The notes below the pieces were generated by a model. The model made no database searches and was not told the origin of the DNA. It was given only the letters and a program-made list of their open reading frames with translations. From assembly GCF_003112695.1 (NCBI RefSeq), contig NZ_BFBP01000006.1, positions 1-64,000 on the forward strand: a stretch of 64,000 nt of DNA, read 5' to 3'. This DNA comes from Azospira sp. I13. GTDB lineage: Bacteria; Pseudomonadota; Gammaproteobacteria; Burkholderiales; Rhodocyclaceae. This document shows positions 35,179-47,115 of the stretch, in pieces (within the stretch, counting starts at the first letter, position 1; every line of letters begins with the position of its first letter). A program made the position numbers and the translations under genes.

Positions 35179-37317
35179 ATGTCCGCAAAGAATTTGCTCG
35201 TTGAACTGTTCGTCGAGGAACTGCCGCCCAAGGCGCTGAAGAAGCTGGGCGAGGTTTTCGCCCAGACCCTGGCCCAGTCCCTTAAGACCCAGGGGCTGGC
35301 GCCCGAAGCTGCCGCCGTCACCGCTTACGCCTCGCCCCGCCGTCTGGCTGCCCATGTGGCAGGCGTACTGCCCGTGGCCGCCGACAAGCCCGTGGTGCAG
35401 AAGCTGATGCCCGTGGCCGTGGGCCTGGACGCCGCCGGTAATGCCACCCCGGCCCTGCTGAAGAAGCTGGCGGCCCTGGGTGCTGACGCCTCCGTCGTCC
35501 CCAGCCTGCGCCGCGAGAACGACGGCAAGGCCGAGGTGCTGTTCTACGACAGCCTGGCCAAGGGCGCTGCCCTCGCCGAAGGCTTGCAGAAGGCCCTGGA
35601 GGCCGCCCTGGCTGCGCTGCCCATTCCCAAGGTGATGAGCTACCAGCTGCAGGACGGCTGGACCAGCGTCAATTTCGTGCGCCCCGCCCACCGTCTGGTG
35701 GCCCTGCACGGCAGCGAGGTGGTGCCCCTCGCCATTCTCGGCCTGACCTCCGGCAATACCACCCTGGGCCATCGTTTCGAAGCCGCCAAGGAAGTGGTGA
35801 CCTTCGCCGACGCCGACAGCTATGCCGACACCCTGAAGCGGGACGGTGCCGTTATCGCCAGCTTTGCCGAGCGCCGCGCCGAGATCGTGCGCCAGCTTGA
35901 AGCCGCTGCCGCCAAGGCTGGCCCCAATCTCAAGCCCATCGAGGACGAGGCCCTGCTGGACGAGGTCACCGCCCTGGTGGAGCGCCCCAATGTGCTGATC
36001 GGCAAGTTCGAAGCCGAATTCCTGGCCGTACCCCAGGAATGCCTGATCCTCACCATGAAGGCCAACCAGAAGTATTTCCCCCTGCTGGACGCGAGTGTGG
36101 GCAATGCGGGCAAGCTGACCAACCAGTTCCTGGTGGTGAGCAACATCGCCCCGGCCGATCCTTCCGCCGTCATCGGCGGCAACGAGCGGGTGGTGCGCCC
36201 CCGTCTGGCCGACGCCAAGTTCTTCTTCGACCAGGATCGCAAGAAGACCCTGGAATCCCGCGTCCTCGGCCTGGCCAAGGTGGTCTATCACAACAAGTTG
36301 GGCACCCAGGGCGAGCGGGTGCAGCGGGTCTGCGCCATCGCCAAGGCGATTGGTGAAAAACTCGGCCAACCGCTCGGCGGCGACGCCCTGGCGCTGCAGG
36401 CCGAACAGGCTGCCTTGCTGGCCAAGGCCGACCTACTCACCGACATGGTGGGCGAGTTCCCCGAACTGCAGGGCATCATGGGCCGCTACTACGCACTGCA
36501 TGACGGCCTCGCCGCCGACATCGCCGACGCCATCGAGGACCACTACAAGCCCCGCTTCGCCGGCGACAGCCTGCCCCGGGGCCATGTGGGTACCGCTGTG
36601 GCCCTGGCCGACAAGCTGGAAACCCTGGTGGGCCTCTTCGGTATTGGCCAGATTCCCACCGGCGACAAGGACCCCTTCGCCCTGCGCCGCCACGCCCTGG
36701 GCGTGATCCGCATGCTGGCCGAGGGCGATCTGAACCTGCCCTTGGCGGACCTGCTGGCTGGCGCTGCCGCCACCTTTGCCCAGGTGGAAGGCTTCAAGGC
36801 CGCCAACGAGGCCCTGGCCGACTTCATCTACGAACGCCTGGCTGGCAGCCTGCGGGAGCAGGGTTACAGCGCCCAGGAAGTGGACGCCGTGGTCTCCCAG
36901 CGGCCCCAGCGCCTGGGCGACATTCCCAAGCGCCTGGCCGCCGTGCGCGCCTTTGCCGCCCTGCCGGAAGCCGAGGCCTTGGCCGCTGCCAACAAGCGGG
37001 TGGGCAACATCCTGAAGAAAGTAGAAGGGGGCGTCGCCGCCAAGATCGACAGCGCCCTGCTCCAGGAAGCCGCCGAAGTGGCCCTGGGCCAGGCCCTGGC
37101 CGAAGTGAAGCCGGCCGCCGAAGCCGCCTTCGCCAAGGGTGACTACGCAGCCTCCCTGCAATCCCTGGCCGCCCTCAAGGCGCCGGTGGATACCTTCTTC
37201 AACGACGTCATGGTCAATGCGGAAGACCCCGCCCTGCGGGCCAACCGCCTGGGCCTGCTGGCCACCCTGCACCTAGCCATGAACCAGGTGGCCGACATTT
37301 CCAAGTTGTCCGCCTGA
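35179..37317 (+). CDS. glyS: Glycyl-tRNA synthetase beta subunit
   Basis: The tRNA-binding beta subunit (712 residues) of GlyRS, with an HD-like domain and a C-terminal anticodon-binding domain. The start LLVELFVEELPPKAL and the NQKYFPL motif are characteristic. Length matches E. coli GlyS within a few percent. It heads a run of tightly spaced genes (gmhB after 16 nt). Confidence 0.98.
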   Translation: MSAKNLLVELFVEELPPKALKKLGEVFAQTLAQSLKTQGLAPEAAAVTAYASPRRLAAHVAGVLPVAADKPVVQKLMPVAVGLDAAGNATPALLKKLAALGADASVVPSLRRENDGKAEVLFYDSLAKGAALAEGLQKALEAALAALPIPKVMSYQLQDGWTSVNFVRPAHRLVALHGSEVVPLAILGLTSGNTTLGHRFEAAKEVVTFADADSYADTLKRDGAVIASFAERRAEIVRQLEAAAAKAGPNLKPIEDEALLDEVTALVERPNVLIGKFEAEFLAVPQECLILTMKANQKYFPLLDASVGNAGKLTNQFLVVSNIAPADPSAVIGGNERVVRPRLADAKFFFDQDRKKTLESRVLGLAKVVYHNKLGTQGERVQRVCAIAKAIGEKLGQPLGGDALALQAEQAALLAKADLLTDMVGEFPELQGIMGRYYALHDGLAADIADAIEDHYKPRFAGDSLPRGHVGTAVALADKLETLVGLFGIGQIPTGDKDPFALRRHALGVIRMLAEGDLNLPLADLLAGAAATFAQVEGFKAANEALADFIYERLAGSLREQGYSAQEVDAVVSQRPQRLGDIPKRLAAVRAFAALPEAEALAAANKRVGNILKKVEGGVAAKIDSALLQEAAEVALGQALAEVKPAAEAAFAKGDYAASLQSLAALKAPVDTFFNDVMVNAEDPALRANRLGLLATLHLAMNQVADISKLSA

Positions 37318-37333
37318 CCGCAAGGAGCGCCCC

Positions 37334-37888
37334 GTGCACACCATCAAGCTCGTGATCCTGGATCGGGACGGCGTCATCAACTTCGACTCCGCCCAGTTCA
37401 TCAAGAGCCCGGCGGAATGGAAGCCCATCCCCGGCAGCCCGGAAGCCATCGCCAAGCTGAACCAGGCGGGCTACCGGGTGGTGGTAGCCACCAACCAGTC
37501 CGGCGTGGGCCGGGGCCTCTTCGACATGGATACGCTCAACGCCATCCATGAAAAGATGCACAAGACCGTGGCCGCCGCCGGTGGCCGCATCGACGCCATT
37601 TTTTACTGCCCCCACGCCGCCGATGTCGACTGCGAGTGCCGCAAGCCCAAGCCTGGCATGTTCCAGCGCATCGCTGCCGTGTACAACACCAACCTGAAGG
37701 GCGTGCCGGCCATCGGCGATTCCCTGCGGGACCTGCAGGCGGCCGCCCGGGCCGGCGCCTCCCCCATCCTGGTACTCACCGGCAAGGGGGAAAAGACCCA
37801 GGCCGACGGCGACCTGCCCTACGCCACCCAGACCTTTACCGATCTTGCTGCCGCCGTCGATCACCTGATCGGCAACGGCCAGAACTGA
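37334..37888 (+). CDS. gmhB: D-glycero-beta-D-manno-heptose 1,7-bisphosphate phosphatase GmhB
   Basis: A HAD-family phosphatase of the ADP-heptose pathway for LPS inner core. The 184-residue protein has the nucleophile motif LDRDGVIN (D at about 11 and 13), ATNQSGVGRG and the zinc loop with cysteines in CPHAADVDCEC, which separates GmhB from histidinol phosphatase. The start is a GTG with AAGGAG upstream. It lies between glyS and plsC. Confidence 0.93.
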   Translation: MHTIKLVILDRDGVINFDSAQFIKSPAEWKPIPGSPEAIAKLNQAGYRVVVATNQSGVGRGLFDMDTLNAIHEKMHKTVAAAGGRIDAIFYCPHAADVDCECRKPKPGMFQRIAAVYNTNLKGVPAIGDSLRDLQAAARAGASPILVLTGKGEKTQADGDLPYATQTFTDLAAAVDHLIGNGQN

Positions 37889-37895
37889 CCTTCCC

Positions 37896-38636
37896 ATGCC
37901 CCTGATCCGTTCCCTGATCTACTCCCTGCTGGTGGTGCCGATCACCGCCTTTTTCGGCGTCCTGGTCTGCATCGTCGCGCCCCTGTCGGCCAGCGTGGCC
38001 TACACCATCATCGACCTCTGGCGGGCCATTTTCCTCAAGGGGCTGGTGGCCGGCGTACTCGGCATCCGTACCCAAGCCCGGGGTACCGAGAACATTCCCG
38101 CCGAAGCCGTGGTGGTGCTTTCCAAACACCAATCCGCCTGGGAAACCGTGGCCCTGCAGCAATGGTTCCCGCGCATGGTCTTCGTGCTGAAAAAGGAATT
38201 GCTGCGCCTGCCCTTCCTGGGCTGGGCCTTTGCCGCCATCGGCATGATCGCCATCGACCGCAAAGCCGGTAAAGACGCCCTGAGCCAGGTTTCCGACCAG
38301 GGTGCCGAGCGCCTGGGCCGTGGCATCAGCGTCATCATCTTCCCCGAAGGCACCCGGGTGCCGCCCGGCCAGAAGAAACGTTACAAGCCTGGCGGCGCCC
38401 ATCTGGCGGTGCAGGCCGGCGCCAAGGTGGTACCGGTGGCCCACAATGCCGGCGAACTGTGGAAGCGTAACGCCTTCATCAAGAAGCCGGGCACCATCAC
38501 CATCAGCTTCGGCCCGGCCATCGACGCCACCGGACTGACGGCGGAAGAAGTGAATCGCCGGGTGGAAAGCTGGATCGAGGAAGAAATGCAGCGCATCTCT
38601 CCCCATCGCTACCGCCATGGGGCCCAGGCGTCCTGA
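37896..38636 (+). CDS. plsC: 1-acyl-sn-glycerol-3-phosphate acyltransferase (PlsC family)
   Basis: A membrane acyltransferase making phosphatidic acid. The 246 residues have N-terminal hydrophobic helices (about 5-40). The acyltransferase blocks are KHQSAWET (an H-x4-E version of the usual H-x4-D) and FPEGTR. The end overlaps the next gene by 20 nt. The H-x4-E form is shared by this betaproteobacterial group next to gmhB, as far as I recall. Confidence 0.9.
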   Translation: MPLIRSLIYSLLVVPITAFFGVLVCIVAPLSASVAYTIIDLWRAIFLKGLVAGVLGIRTQARGTENIPAEAVVVLSKHQSAWETVALQQWFPRMVFVLKKELLRLPFLGWAFAAIGMIAIDRKAGKDALSQVSDQGAERLGRGISVIIFPEGTRVPPGQKKRYKPGGAHLAVQAGAKVVPVAHNAGELWKRNAFIKKPGTITISFGPAIDATGLTAEEVNRRVESWIEEEMQRISPHRYRHGAQAS

Positions 38637-39390
38637 GTTGGCCCAACTGGAACTGCCCCTGTTCCGGGATGCGGCAGAACGGCCGCCGGCCGACGCCCGG
38701 GGTGCCGCCCTGCTGCTGGGGGAGCGCCTGGTTCCCTACGAATTGCGCCGCAGCCGGCGCCGTACCATCGGCCTGACCATCGACCACCGGGGCCTGCGGG
38801 TCGGTGCCCCCCTGCGGGCCAGCCTGCGGGAGGTGGAAAACCTCATCCGCCGCCATGAAGCCTGGGTGCTGCAAAAGCTGGACCTCTGGCGCCAGCGCCA
38901 GGCCCCGACCCTGCTCACCATCAGCGACGGCATGAGCCTGCCCATCCTCGGCGAGGCGCGCCAGCTGGGCATCTCCGTCGGCCCTGCCCGCATTTCCTGG
39001 AACGACGGGCATCTCCAGCTCACCCTGCCGGAGAACAAGGATCCACGCGCCCTGCTAGAGCGAGCCCTGAAGGAACGGGCCCGGGCGCTCTTTGTCGAAC
39101 GCCTCGCCCACTACGCCGCCCCCCTCGGCCTCACCGTGCCGCCCCTGGCCCTCAGCTCGGCCCGCACCCGCTGGGGCAGTTGCAGCCGGGTCAGCGGCAT
39201 CCGCCTCAACTGGCGGCTGATCCACTTCCCCCTGGCGGTGGTGGATTACGTGGTAGCCCACGAACTGGCCCACCTCAAGGAAATGAACCACTCCCCCCGC
39301 TTCTGGTCGGTGGTGGAGCAGCTTTATCCGGACTACCAGCCGGCCCGGGCTCAGCTCAAGCACCTGGGCCAGAGCCTGCCCCGCTGGTAA
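38617..39390 (+). CDS. YgjP-like (DUF45/SprT-type) metallopeptidase
   Basis: A 257-residue cytoplasmic predicted zinc metallopeptidase. The HEXXH motif is HELAH, in [18 protein letters not shown], with the second H-x3-FW part of the YgjP pattern. RTRWGSCS earlier is also characteristic. The physiological substrate is unknown. It overlaps plsC by 20 nt and precedes gloA by 29 nt. Confidence 0.9.
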   Translation: MGPRRPELAQLELPLFRDAAERPPADARGAALLLGERLVPYELRRSRRRTIGLTIDHRGLRVGAPLRASLREVENLIRRHEAWVLQKLDLWRQRQAPTLLTISDGMSLPILGEARQLGISVGPARISWNDGHLQLTLPENKDPRALLERALKERARALFVERLAHYAAPLGLTVPPLALSSARTRWGSCSRVSGIRLNWRLIHFPLAVVDYVVAHELAHLKEMNHSPRFWSVVEQLYPDYQPARAQLKHLGQSLPRW

Positions 39391-39419
39391 CCCTTCCCAC
39401 CATTTCGAGGAGACATCCC

Positions 39420-39806
39420 ATGCGTCTGCTTCACACCATGCTCCGGGTCGGCGACCTGGACCGTTCCCTGGCCTTCTACACCGAAGTGCTGGGCATGCAA
39501 CTGCTGCGCCGCCAGGACTACCCGGATGGCCGCTTCACCCTGGCTTTCGTTGGCTACGGCCCCGAATCCGAAGGTGCCGTGATCGAACTGACCCACAACT
39601 GGGACACCCCGTCCTACGAGCTGGGTACCGCTTTCGGCCACGTCGCCCTGGAAGTCGAAGACGCCTACGCCGCCTGCGCCGCCATCAAGGCCCGGGGCGG
39701 CAAGGTGGTGCGGGAGGCCGGCCCGATGAAGCACGGCACCACCGTCATCGCCTTCGTCGAAGACCCGGACGGCTACAAGATCGAACTGATCCAGGCCAAG
39801 ACCTGA
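39420..39806 (+). CDS. gloA: Lactoylglutathione lyase (glyoxalase I)
   Basis: Converts the methylglyoxal-glutathione hemithioacetal to S-lactoylglutathione. The 128-residue protein keeps the four metal ligands at the E. coli positions: H5, E56, H74 and E122. The short length indicates the Ni/Co-type bacterial enzyme. The ATG at 39420 has GAGGAGA upstream. It is the last gene of the glyQS-gmhB-plsC run. Confidence 0.97.
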   Translation: MRLLHTMLRVGDLDRSLAFYTEVLGMQLLRRQDYPDGRFTLAFVGYGPESEGAVIELTHNWDTPSYELGTAFGHVALEVEDAYAACAAIKARGGKVVREAGPMKHGTTVIAFVEDPDGYKIELIQAKT

Positions 39807-39938
39807 CCCGTACGGAGCAGAGCGTGAATTTCATCCTTGCCAGTCCCCACGCTTCTGCCCCATGCTGAAAACCGAGATGCATCAAAGCAGCACAACAGGG
39901 CCCGGCACTACACTGGGGCCAACACTGGAGACAAAGGC

Positions 39939-40301
39939 ATGAGCAAACGCGTGCTGGTAGTAGACGACAGCCGGGTCAGCCGGATGATTATCCGCGCCAT
40001 CGTTCTGGACAAACACCCCGACTGGTCCGTGGATGAAGCCGCCAACGGCGACGAGGCCCTGGAAAAGGCCAAGGCCGCGGCCTACGACCTGATGACCCTG
40101 GATTACAACATGCCCGGCATGGACGGCCTGGAACTGGCCGGCCGCCTGCGGGAGCAAGGCAGCCAGGCTGCCCTGGCCCTGCTCACCGCCAACATTCAGG
40201 ACGCCATCCGGGAAAAGGCCGCCTCCTTGGCGGTACGCTTTGTCAAAAAGCCGGTCACGCCGATTTCCGTGGCCGAAGCCATGGCCCTGATCGGCGGCTG
40301 A
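39939..40301 (+). CDS. Single-domain CheY-like response regulator
   Basis: A 120-residue receiver domain only, with DD near residues 9-10, phospho-acceptor D55 in TLDYNMPG and K104 in KKPVTP. There is no output domain, so it works by binding a partner or as a phospho-relay. The ATG at 39939 gives the normal MSKRVLVVDDS start. No kinase is adjacent; the nearest is the sensorless kinase at 17690. Confidence 0.9.
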   Translation: MSKRVLVVDDSRVSRMIIRAIVLDKHPDWSVDEAANGDEALEKAKAAAYDLMTLDYNMPGMDGLELAGRLREQGSQAALALLTANIQDAIREKAASLAVRFVKKPVTPISVAEAMALIGG

Positions 40302-40448
40302 TTCCGGCCAGGTAATTCCGGCCCGCTGATCCCAGCAGCGCGGCTTTGCGGCGCCGGCAAGCATTCCGGGCCGCATAGTCGCCGGACCTTTCTACCCTCC
40401 CAGACTTTCCCCTTCCTCCGCCACCGCCCAATCACACATCTCCGCCCC

Positions 40449-41084
40449 ATGAACACGCTCCAGACCTCCCGTTTTCCTGCCTTCTTCGCAGAAGTGCCGG
40501 GCATCACCCTGCGGGATCCACTGGCCGAGTTTCTCGGTGCGGCCGAGGGCGGGCGTATCGCCTATCGCTATGAGGATGCGGTGCGCCTCGCCGGACACTC
40601 CTGCCCCACCGTGGCCGGCGCCTACCTGATGACGGTGCGTGCCCTGCAGGCCCTCTACGGCGAGGCCCTGCCGGAACGGGGCGGAGTGCAGGTGCAGTTG
40701 AGCGGCCTGGCCGACGCGGGCGTCACCGGCGTCATCGCCAGCGTCGTCACCCTGCTTACCGGCGCGGCGGCCGAAGGCGGTTTCAAGGGGCTGGCCGGGC
40801 GCTTTTCCCGGCGCCATCTGCTGGAATACGGCGTCGACCTGCAGGCCGATGCCCGCTTCCGCCGCCTGGATAATGGCCGGACCGTCACGGCCCGCCTGGA
40901 TCTATCCTCGGTTCCTGCCGACCCGGCCATGGGCCCGCTCCTGCAGGATCTACTATCTGCCGACGACGACACCCCGGACCCGGCCAAGGCCGCCCGCTTC
41001 GCCACCCTCTGGCAAGAACGGGTCGCCCGGGTGCTGCTCGAACACTGGGATGATCCCCAGGTGCTGCAGCTTCGCGCCGACTGA
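40449..41084 (+). CDS. FmdE-like domain protein
   Basis: A 211-residue protein whose N-terminal half resembles the FmdE domain of formylmethanofuran dehydrogenase subunit E, with the metal-site motif GHSCPTVAGAY at about 49-59. It lacks the C-terminal zinc ribbon of methanogen proteins, and no methanofuran genes are near. Bacterial stand-alone FmdE proteins have unknown roles, possibly in metal or molybdopterin handling. It is isolated between the receiver gene and the FecR-SPOR gene. Confidence 0.6.
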   Translation: MNTLQTSRFPAFFAEVPGITLRDPLAEFLGAAEGGRIAYRYEDAVRLAGHSCPTVAGAYLMTVRALQALYGEALPERGGVQVQLSGLADAGVTGVIASVVTLLTGAAAEGGFKGLAGRFSRRHLLEYGVDLQADARFRRLDNGRTVTARLDLSSVPADPAMGPLLQDLLSADDDTPDPAKAARFATLWQERVARVLLEHWDDPQVLQLRAD

Positions 41085-41308
41085 ATCCCTGAATGGCATC
41101 CGTTTGCCGATCCCAGCCGACCGTCCGCTCCGGCCACGGCTCGGCAACATCCCCATAACGCGCCGCCAGCCATTACAGGCAAGTATTTTTGGCACCTCGT
41201 GCCACATAATTTCCCACGCCACGGCCCCCACCGGCCCCGAACCGCTTACTGCCCCCCAGGCCATTCTAGCGCCTGGACGGCACTCACTGCCCCCCCAACA
41301 CCGCCCCC

Positions 41309-42217
41309 TTAACGGGAAACGCTGCCCGGCGCCATCTCCAGCAGGCCGCCCAGACGGGTCGCCACTGCCATTGCCTCGCTACGGCTGGCCCAGCCGCCGA
41401 CGCGCAAGCGATAGGCGTAGCCTTCTTCGCCCTGGCTATCCGCCGTCACCCGCACCCGGGCCGGGTAGCCCGCCGTCCGCAGACGGTCATAAAGGGCCAG
41501 GGCTTCGGCCTGGCTGCCGAGCGCAGGGAAATTGACGCCCCAGGCACCGTCCCGCCGCAGAACGCCCTGCCCCGGCTGCAATTCCGTTTCCCTGGACCAC
41601 TGCTCCACCTGGGCCGCATCGGCCCGAGTCACCGGCTGGGGCGGCTGATCGCGCAGGGCGCTGGCAAAAGCCAGGGGCTCGGTCAGTTCCATTGCTTCAC
41701 CCTGAGGATGGGTGACCACCACATGCCCTTCCAGCAGGCAGATAAGGTCTTTCTCCCCGTCGGACTTGCCCCACAGGTCGGTGCCGCGGATGCCGGCGGT
41801 GAGCGTGGCAGCGCGGATATTCACCGCCCGATGGGCGAGGCGTTTCTGGAACAAGTCGGTGGTGAAACGAAAGGCTCCCTGCAAAACATCCAGGGCCGCG
41901 GTATACACGCCGCCCGACCGCGTCCCCAGGGCATTCAGCTTCAGTTGGGCGTTTTCCCCCAACTTCACGGCGCTGCCCTCGGGCAGCTGGATCAGCACCC
42001 GGGCGCCATTGCCGGTGAGCACTTGGTCCCGGTTGCCGAGGACATCCCCCGGCACCAGGGGGCGGCGCTGGCCCTCCCGCTCCAGCCAGGCCGGCGACTG
42101 CACAGCCGTGACAGCGGGGCCGGCGGCGGCAGGGGTCGTTGCGCTGCCCGGGGCGGCCAGGGCAATAGTGCTGAGGGCAAGTAGGGAAAAGGCCAGCAGG
42201 GGTTGCCGCAGGGACAT
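41309..42217 (-). CDS. Secreted FecR-domain protein with C-terminal SPOR domain
   Basis: A 302-residue protein with a signal peptide (about 1-21, ending ALAAP). A FecR domain follows (about 45-185: GDVLGNRDQVLTGNGARVLI, then VNIRAATLTAGIRGTDLWG), and a SPOR-like repeat ends the protein (about 225-300). SPOR domains bind denuded glycan at division sites. There is no transmembrane anchor and no FecI/FecA partner, so this is not a classical iron sensor. The ATG at 42217 has GGAGA upstream. It is divergent from leuS. Confidence 0.82.
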   Translation of the reverse strand: MSLRQPLLAFSLLALSTIALAAPGSATTPAAAGPAVTAVQSPAWLEREGQRRPLVPGDVLGNRDQVLTGNGARVLIQLPEGSAVKLGENAQLKLNALGTRSGGVYTAALDVLQGAFRFTTDLFQKRLAHRAVNIRAATLTAGIRGTDLWGKSDGEKDLICLLEGHVVVTHPQGEAMELTEPLAFASALRDQPPQPVTRADAAQVEQWSRETELQPGQGVLRRDGAWGVNFPALGSQAEALALYDRLRTAGYPARVRVTADSQGEEGYAYRLRVGGWASRSEAMAVATRLGGLLEMAPGSVSR

Positions 42218-42270
42218 GGGGGGGTCTCCGGAGTGGGCCATTTTGCCCGGTGGGATGACGGTGGAGCGGT

Positions 42271-44918
<2,648 letters not shown>

Positions 44919-44921
44919 GGA

Positions 44922-45449
44922 ATGCCTGTGCGCCCTCGCCTGTCTGCCGCCTCCGGCCTCTCCGCCCTGCTGTTGTGCCTGACGCTGGCCGGCTGCGGCT
45001 TCCAGCTGCGGGGCGCACAGTCCATGCCCTTTCCGAGCCTGTACGTGGCGATGTCGGAAAACTCCGAAATCTCCACCAACCTGAAACGGCAGATTCGCGC
45101 CAACGCCGCCACGGAGCTGGTGGGCAACCGGGAAGGCGCTGCGGCCATCCTCAGCCAGCAAGGCGAGACCCGCATGCGTCAGGCCCTGTCCTATAACGCG
45201 GCCGGTCGTGTGCGGGAAATCCAGCTGCAGTACCGCACCACCTTCCTGCTGCAGGACCCCCAGGGCAAGTCCCTCTCCACCCCCATGGAAATCTACCTGA
45301 CCCGGGACGTCACCTACGACGACTCCCAGGTGCTCTCCAAGACCCAGGAAGAAGAGCTGCTGTGGCAGGACATGCAGCGGGACCTGGTGCAGCAGCTGCT
45401 GCGGCGCATGTCCAAGGCCAAGCCTCCGGCCGCCGCCGACGAGGACTGA
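44922..45449 (+). CDS. lptE: LPS assembly lipoprotein LptE
   Basis: The outer-membrane lipoprotein that plugs LptD and helps insert LPS. The 175 residues start with a lipoprotein signal ending in the lipobox LAGC (C near residue 25), followed by GFQLRG, the LptE hallmark. The 3-nt gap to leuS and the 7-nt gap to holA follow the standard proteobacterial order. Confidence 0.95.
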   Translation: MPVRPRLSAASGLSALLLCLTLAGCGFQLRGAQSMPFPSLYVAMSENSEISTNLKRQIRANAATELVGNREGAAAILSQQGETRMRQALSYNAAGRVREIQLQYRTTFLLQDPQGKSLSTPMEIYLTRDVTYDDSQVLSKTQEEELLWQDMQRDLVQQLLRRMSKAKPPAAADED

Positions 45450-45456
45450 GAACACC

Positions 45457-46458
45457 ATGCCCCTGCTCAAGGGAGAGCAGCTGGCGGGCCTCTTGGAACG
45501 GCCCCTGGGGCCGCTCTACGTGGTCTACGGCGACGAGCCCCTGCTGGTCATCGAAGCGGGGGATGCCCTGCGGGCCACCGCCCGGCGCCAGGGCTATAGC
45601 GAGCGGGAAGTGCTGGTGGCCGGCCAGGGCTTCAACTGGACCCAGCTGGCCATGGCCGGCGGCAATCTTTCCCTGTTCGGCGACCGCAAGCTCATCGACC
45701 TGCGCATTCCCAACGGCAAGCCCGGCCGCGATGGCGGGCAGGCATTGCAGGAGCATTGCCAGCGCCTTTCCCCCGATGCCATGACCCTCATCACCCTGCC
45801 GGAACTGACCTGGCAGGACGAAAAGGCCAGCTGGTTCCAAACCCTGGTGGAAGCCGGCTACGTCCTCAAATTCCAGGCCCCCGGCCTGAATGAACTGCCG
45901 GCCTGGATCGCCGGGCGCCTCAAGCGCCAGGGCCAGAGCGCCGACCCGGAAGGCCTGCGCTTCATCGCCGAGCGGGTGGAAGGCAACCTGCTGGCGGCCC
46001 ATCAGGAAATCCAGAAACTGGGCCTGCTCTACCCGGCCGGCGCCATCAGCCTGGAACAGGTGCGGGAAGCGGTGCTCAATGTGGCCCGCTACGATATCGA
46101 CGGCCTGCGGGAGGCCCTGCTGCAGGGCGACATGGCCCGCCTGACGCGCACCCTGGACGGCCTGCGCCAGGAAGGCGAGGCGCCTCCCCTGGTGCTGTGG
46201 GCGGTGACGGAGGAAGTGCGGGCCCTGGCGGCTTTGAAAGAAGGGATGAATGCCGGCCGCCCCGTGGATCTGCTGCTCAAGGAACAGCGCATCTGGGGGC
46301 CGCGGCAAATGTTGGTGAAGCGGGCCCTGGGGCGCCTGGACAGCCAGCGGCTGAATGCCGCCCTGGCCCGGGCCGCCCAGATCGACCGCTGCATCAAGGG
46401 CCTGGCGGCGGGCGATGTGTGGGATGAATTCCTGCGCCTGGGCCTGAGCCTGCGCTAG
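45457..46458 (+). CDS. holA: DNA polymerase III delta subunit HolA
   Basis: The delta subunit of the clamp loader, which opens the beta clamp. The 333-residue protein has the AAA-like N-terminus (PLYVVYGDEPLLVIEAGDALR) without a functional Walker A, as usual for delta, and the C-terminal collar helices. It is the last gene of the leuS-lptE-holA operon. No strong terminator follows; the 221 nt downstream are GC-rich with a small hairpin near 46600-46618. Confidence 0.95.
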   Translation: MPLLKGEQLAGLLERPLGPLYVVYGDEPLLVIEAGDALRATARRQGYSEREVLVAGQGFNWTQLAMAGGNLSLFGDRKLIDLRIPNGKPGRDGGQALQEHCQRLSPDAMTLITLPELTWQDEKASWFQTLVEAGYVLKFQAPGLNELPAWIAGRLKRQGQSADPEGLRFIAERVEGNLLAAHQEIQKLGLLYPAGAISLEQVREAVLNVARYDIDGLREALLQGDMARLTRTLDGLRQEGEAPPLVLWAVTEEVRALAALKEGMNAGRPVDLLLKEQRIWGPRQMLVKRALGRLDSQRLNAALARAAQIDRCIKGLAAGDVWDEFLRLGLSLR

Positions 46459-46679
46459 GCCGGCGAAGCCGGGAAAAACCGGCAGCGGGAGAGGGGGCAA
46501 TGCAGGCAGCGGCCCAACACCAGACACGCAAGGCCGCAAACCATCAAGAACTACCGCAGAACAACGGAAAAGCCGCGCCCACAGCAGGGGCACGGCAGTG
46601 CCCGCCGGTGAGGCGGGCCGGGCTTAACGGCAACAGTCGGGATAGCGGGAGACCCACGGCCTCCTGAGATCAGGCCCGG

Positions 46680-46952
46680 TTAGGCGGCCTTCTCATCGTC
46701 CGGCGGCAGTTCCGCCAGCACGGCCGGAACATCTTCCGGCTCATCGGGAACCAGATGTTCCCATTCACAATCGCTATCGCCAGACTTGTGGCGCAATGCC
46801 GGCAGGGATGATTCCCGCACCAGGCATTCGCCCTGGCAGCACTCATCCACCACCACCACGCCGACTTCGGCGTCCACCTTGCGTTCCCCATCCCAATAGC
46901 TGCAGGTAGCGCAGACTTGCACTTCGGTGGGAACAATCAGCTTGCGACTCAT
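46680..46952 (-). CDS. Small cysteine-rich protein, unknown
   Basis: A 90-residue acidic protein with six cysteines: CATC early (about residues 13-16), CCQGEC (about 38-43) and a single C near 61. This arrangement suggests metal or Fe-S binding, though no named family is recognised. A clear GGAGA site precedes the ATG at 46952. It is transcribed leftwards alone between holA and proA. Confidence 0.65.
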   Translation of the reverse strand: MSRKLIVPTEVQVCATCSYWDGERKVDAEVGVVVVDECCQGECLVRESSLPALRHKSGDSDCEWEHLVPDEPEDVPAVLAELPPDDEKAA

Positions 46953-47071
46953 AGGGTCTCCTGCGACGTCAAACGGCCATGTAACGGTTAATGACACCGC
47001 AACGGCAAGAAAGTTTAGCCCAATCCCATATTTTGAGTAAGGGAATGGCCTTTCGGGGCATTTGAGGCCGC

Positions 47072-47077
47072 TATAAT
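47072..47077 (+). promoter_or_regulatory. -10 element TATAAT of proA
   Basis: A perfect TATAAT lies 38 nt before the proA ATG. No convincing -35 hexamer is seen at the standard distance. Confidence 0.4.
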
Positions 47078-47115
47078 GGGTCGATTATGTCTTGCCTGAA
47101 GCGCTGAATACCACC

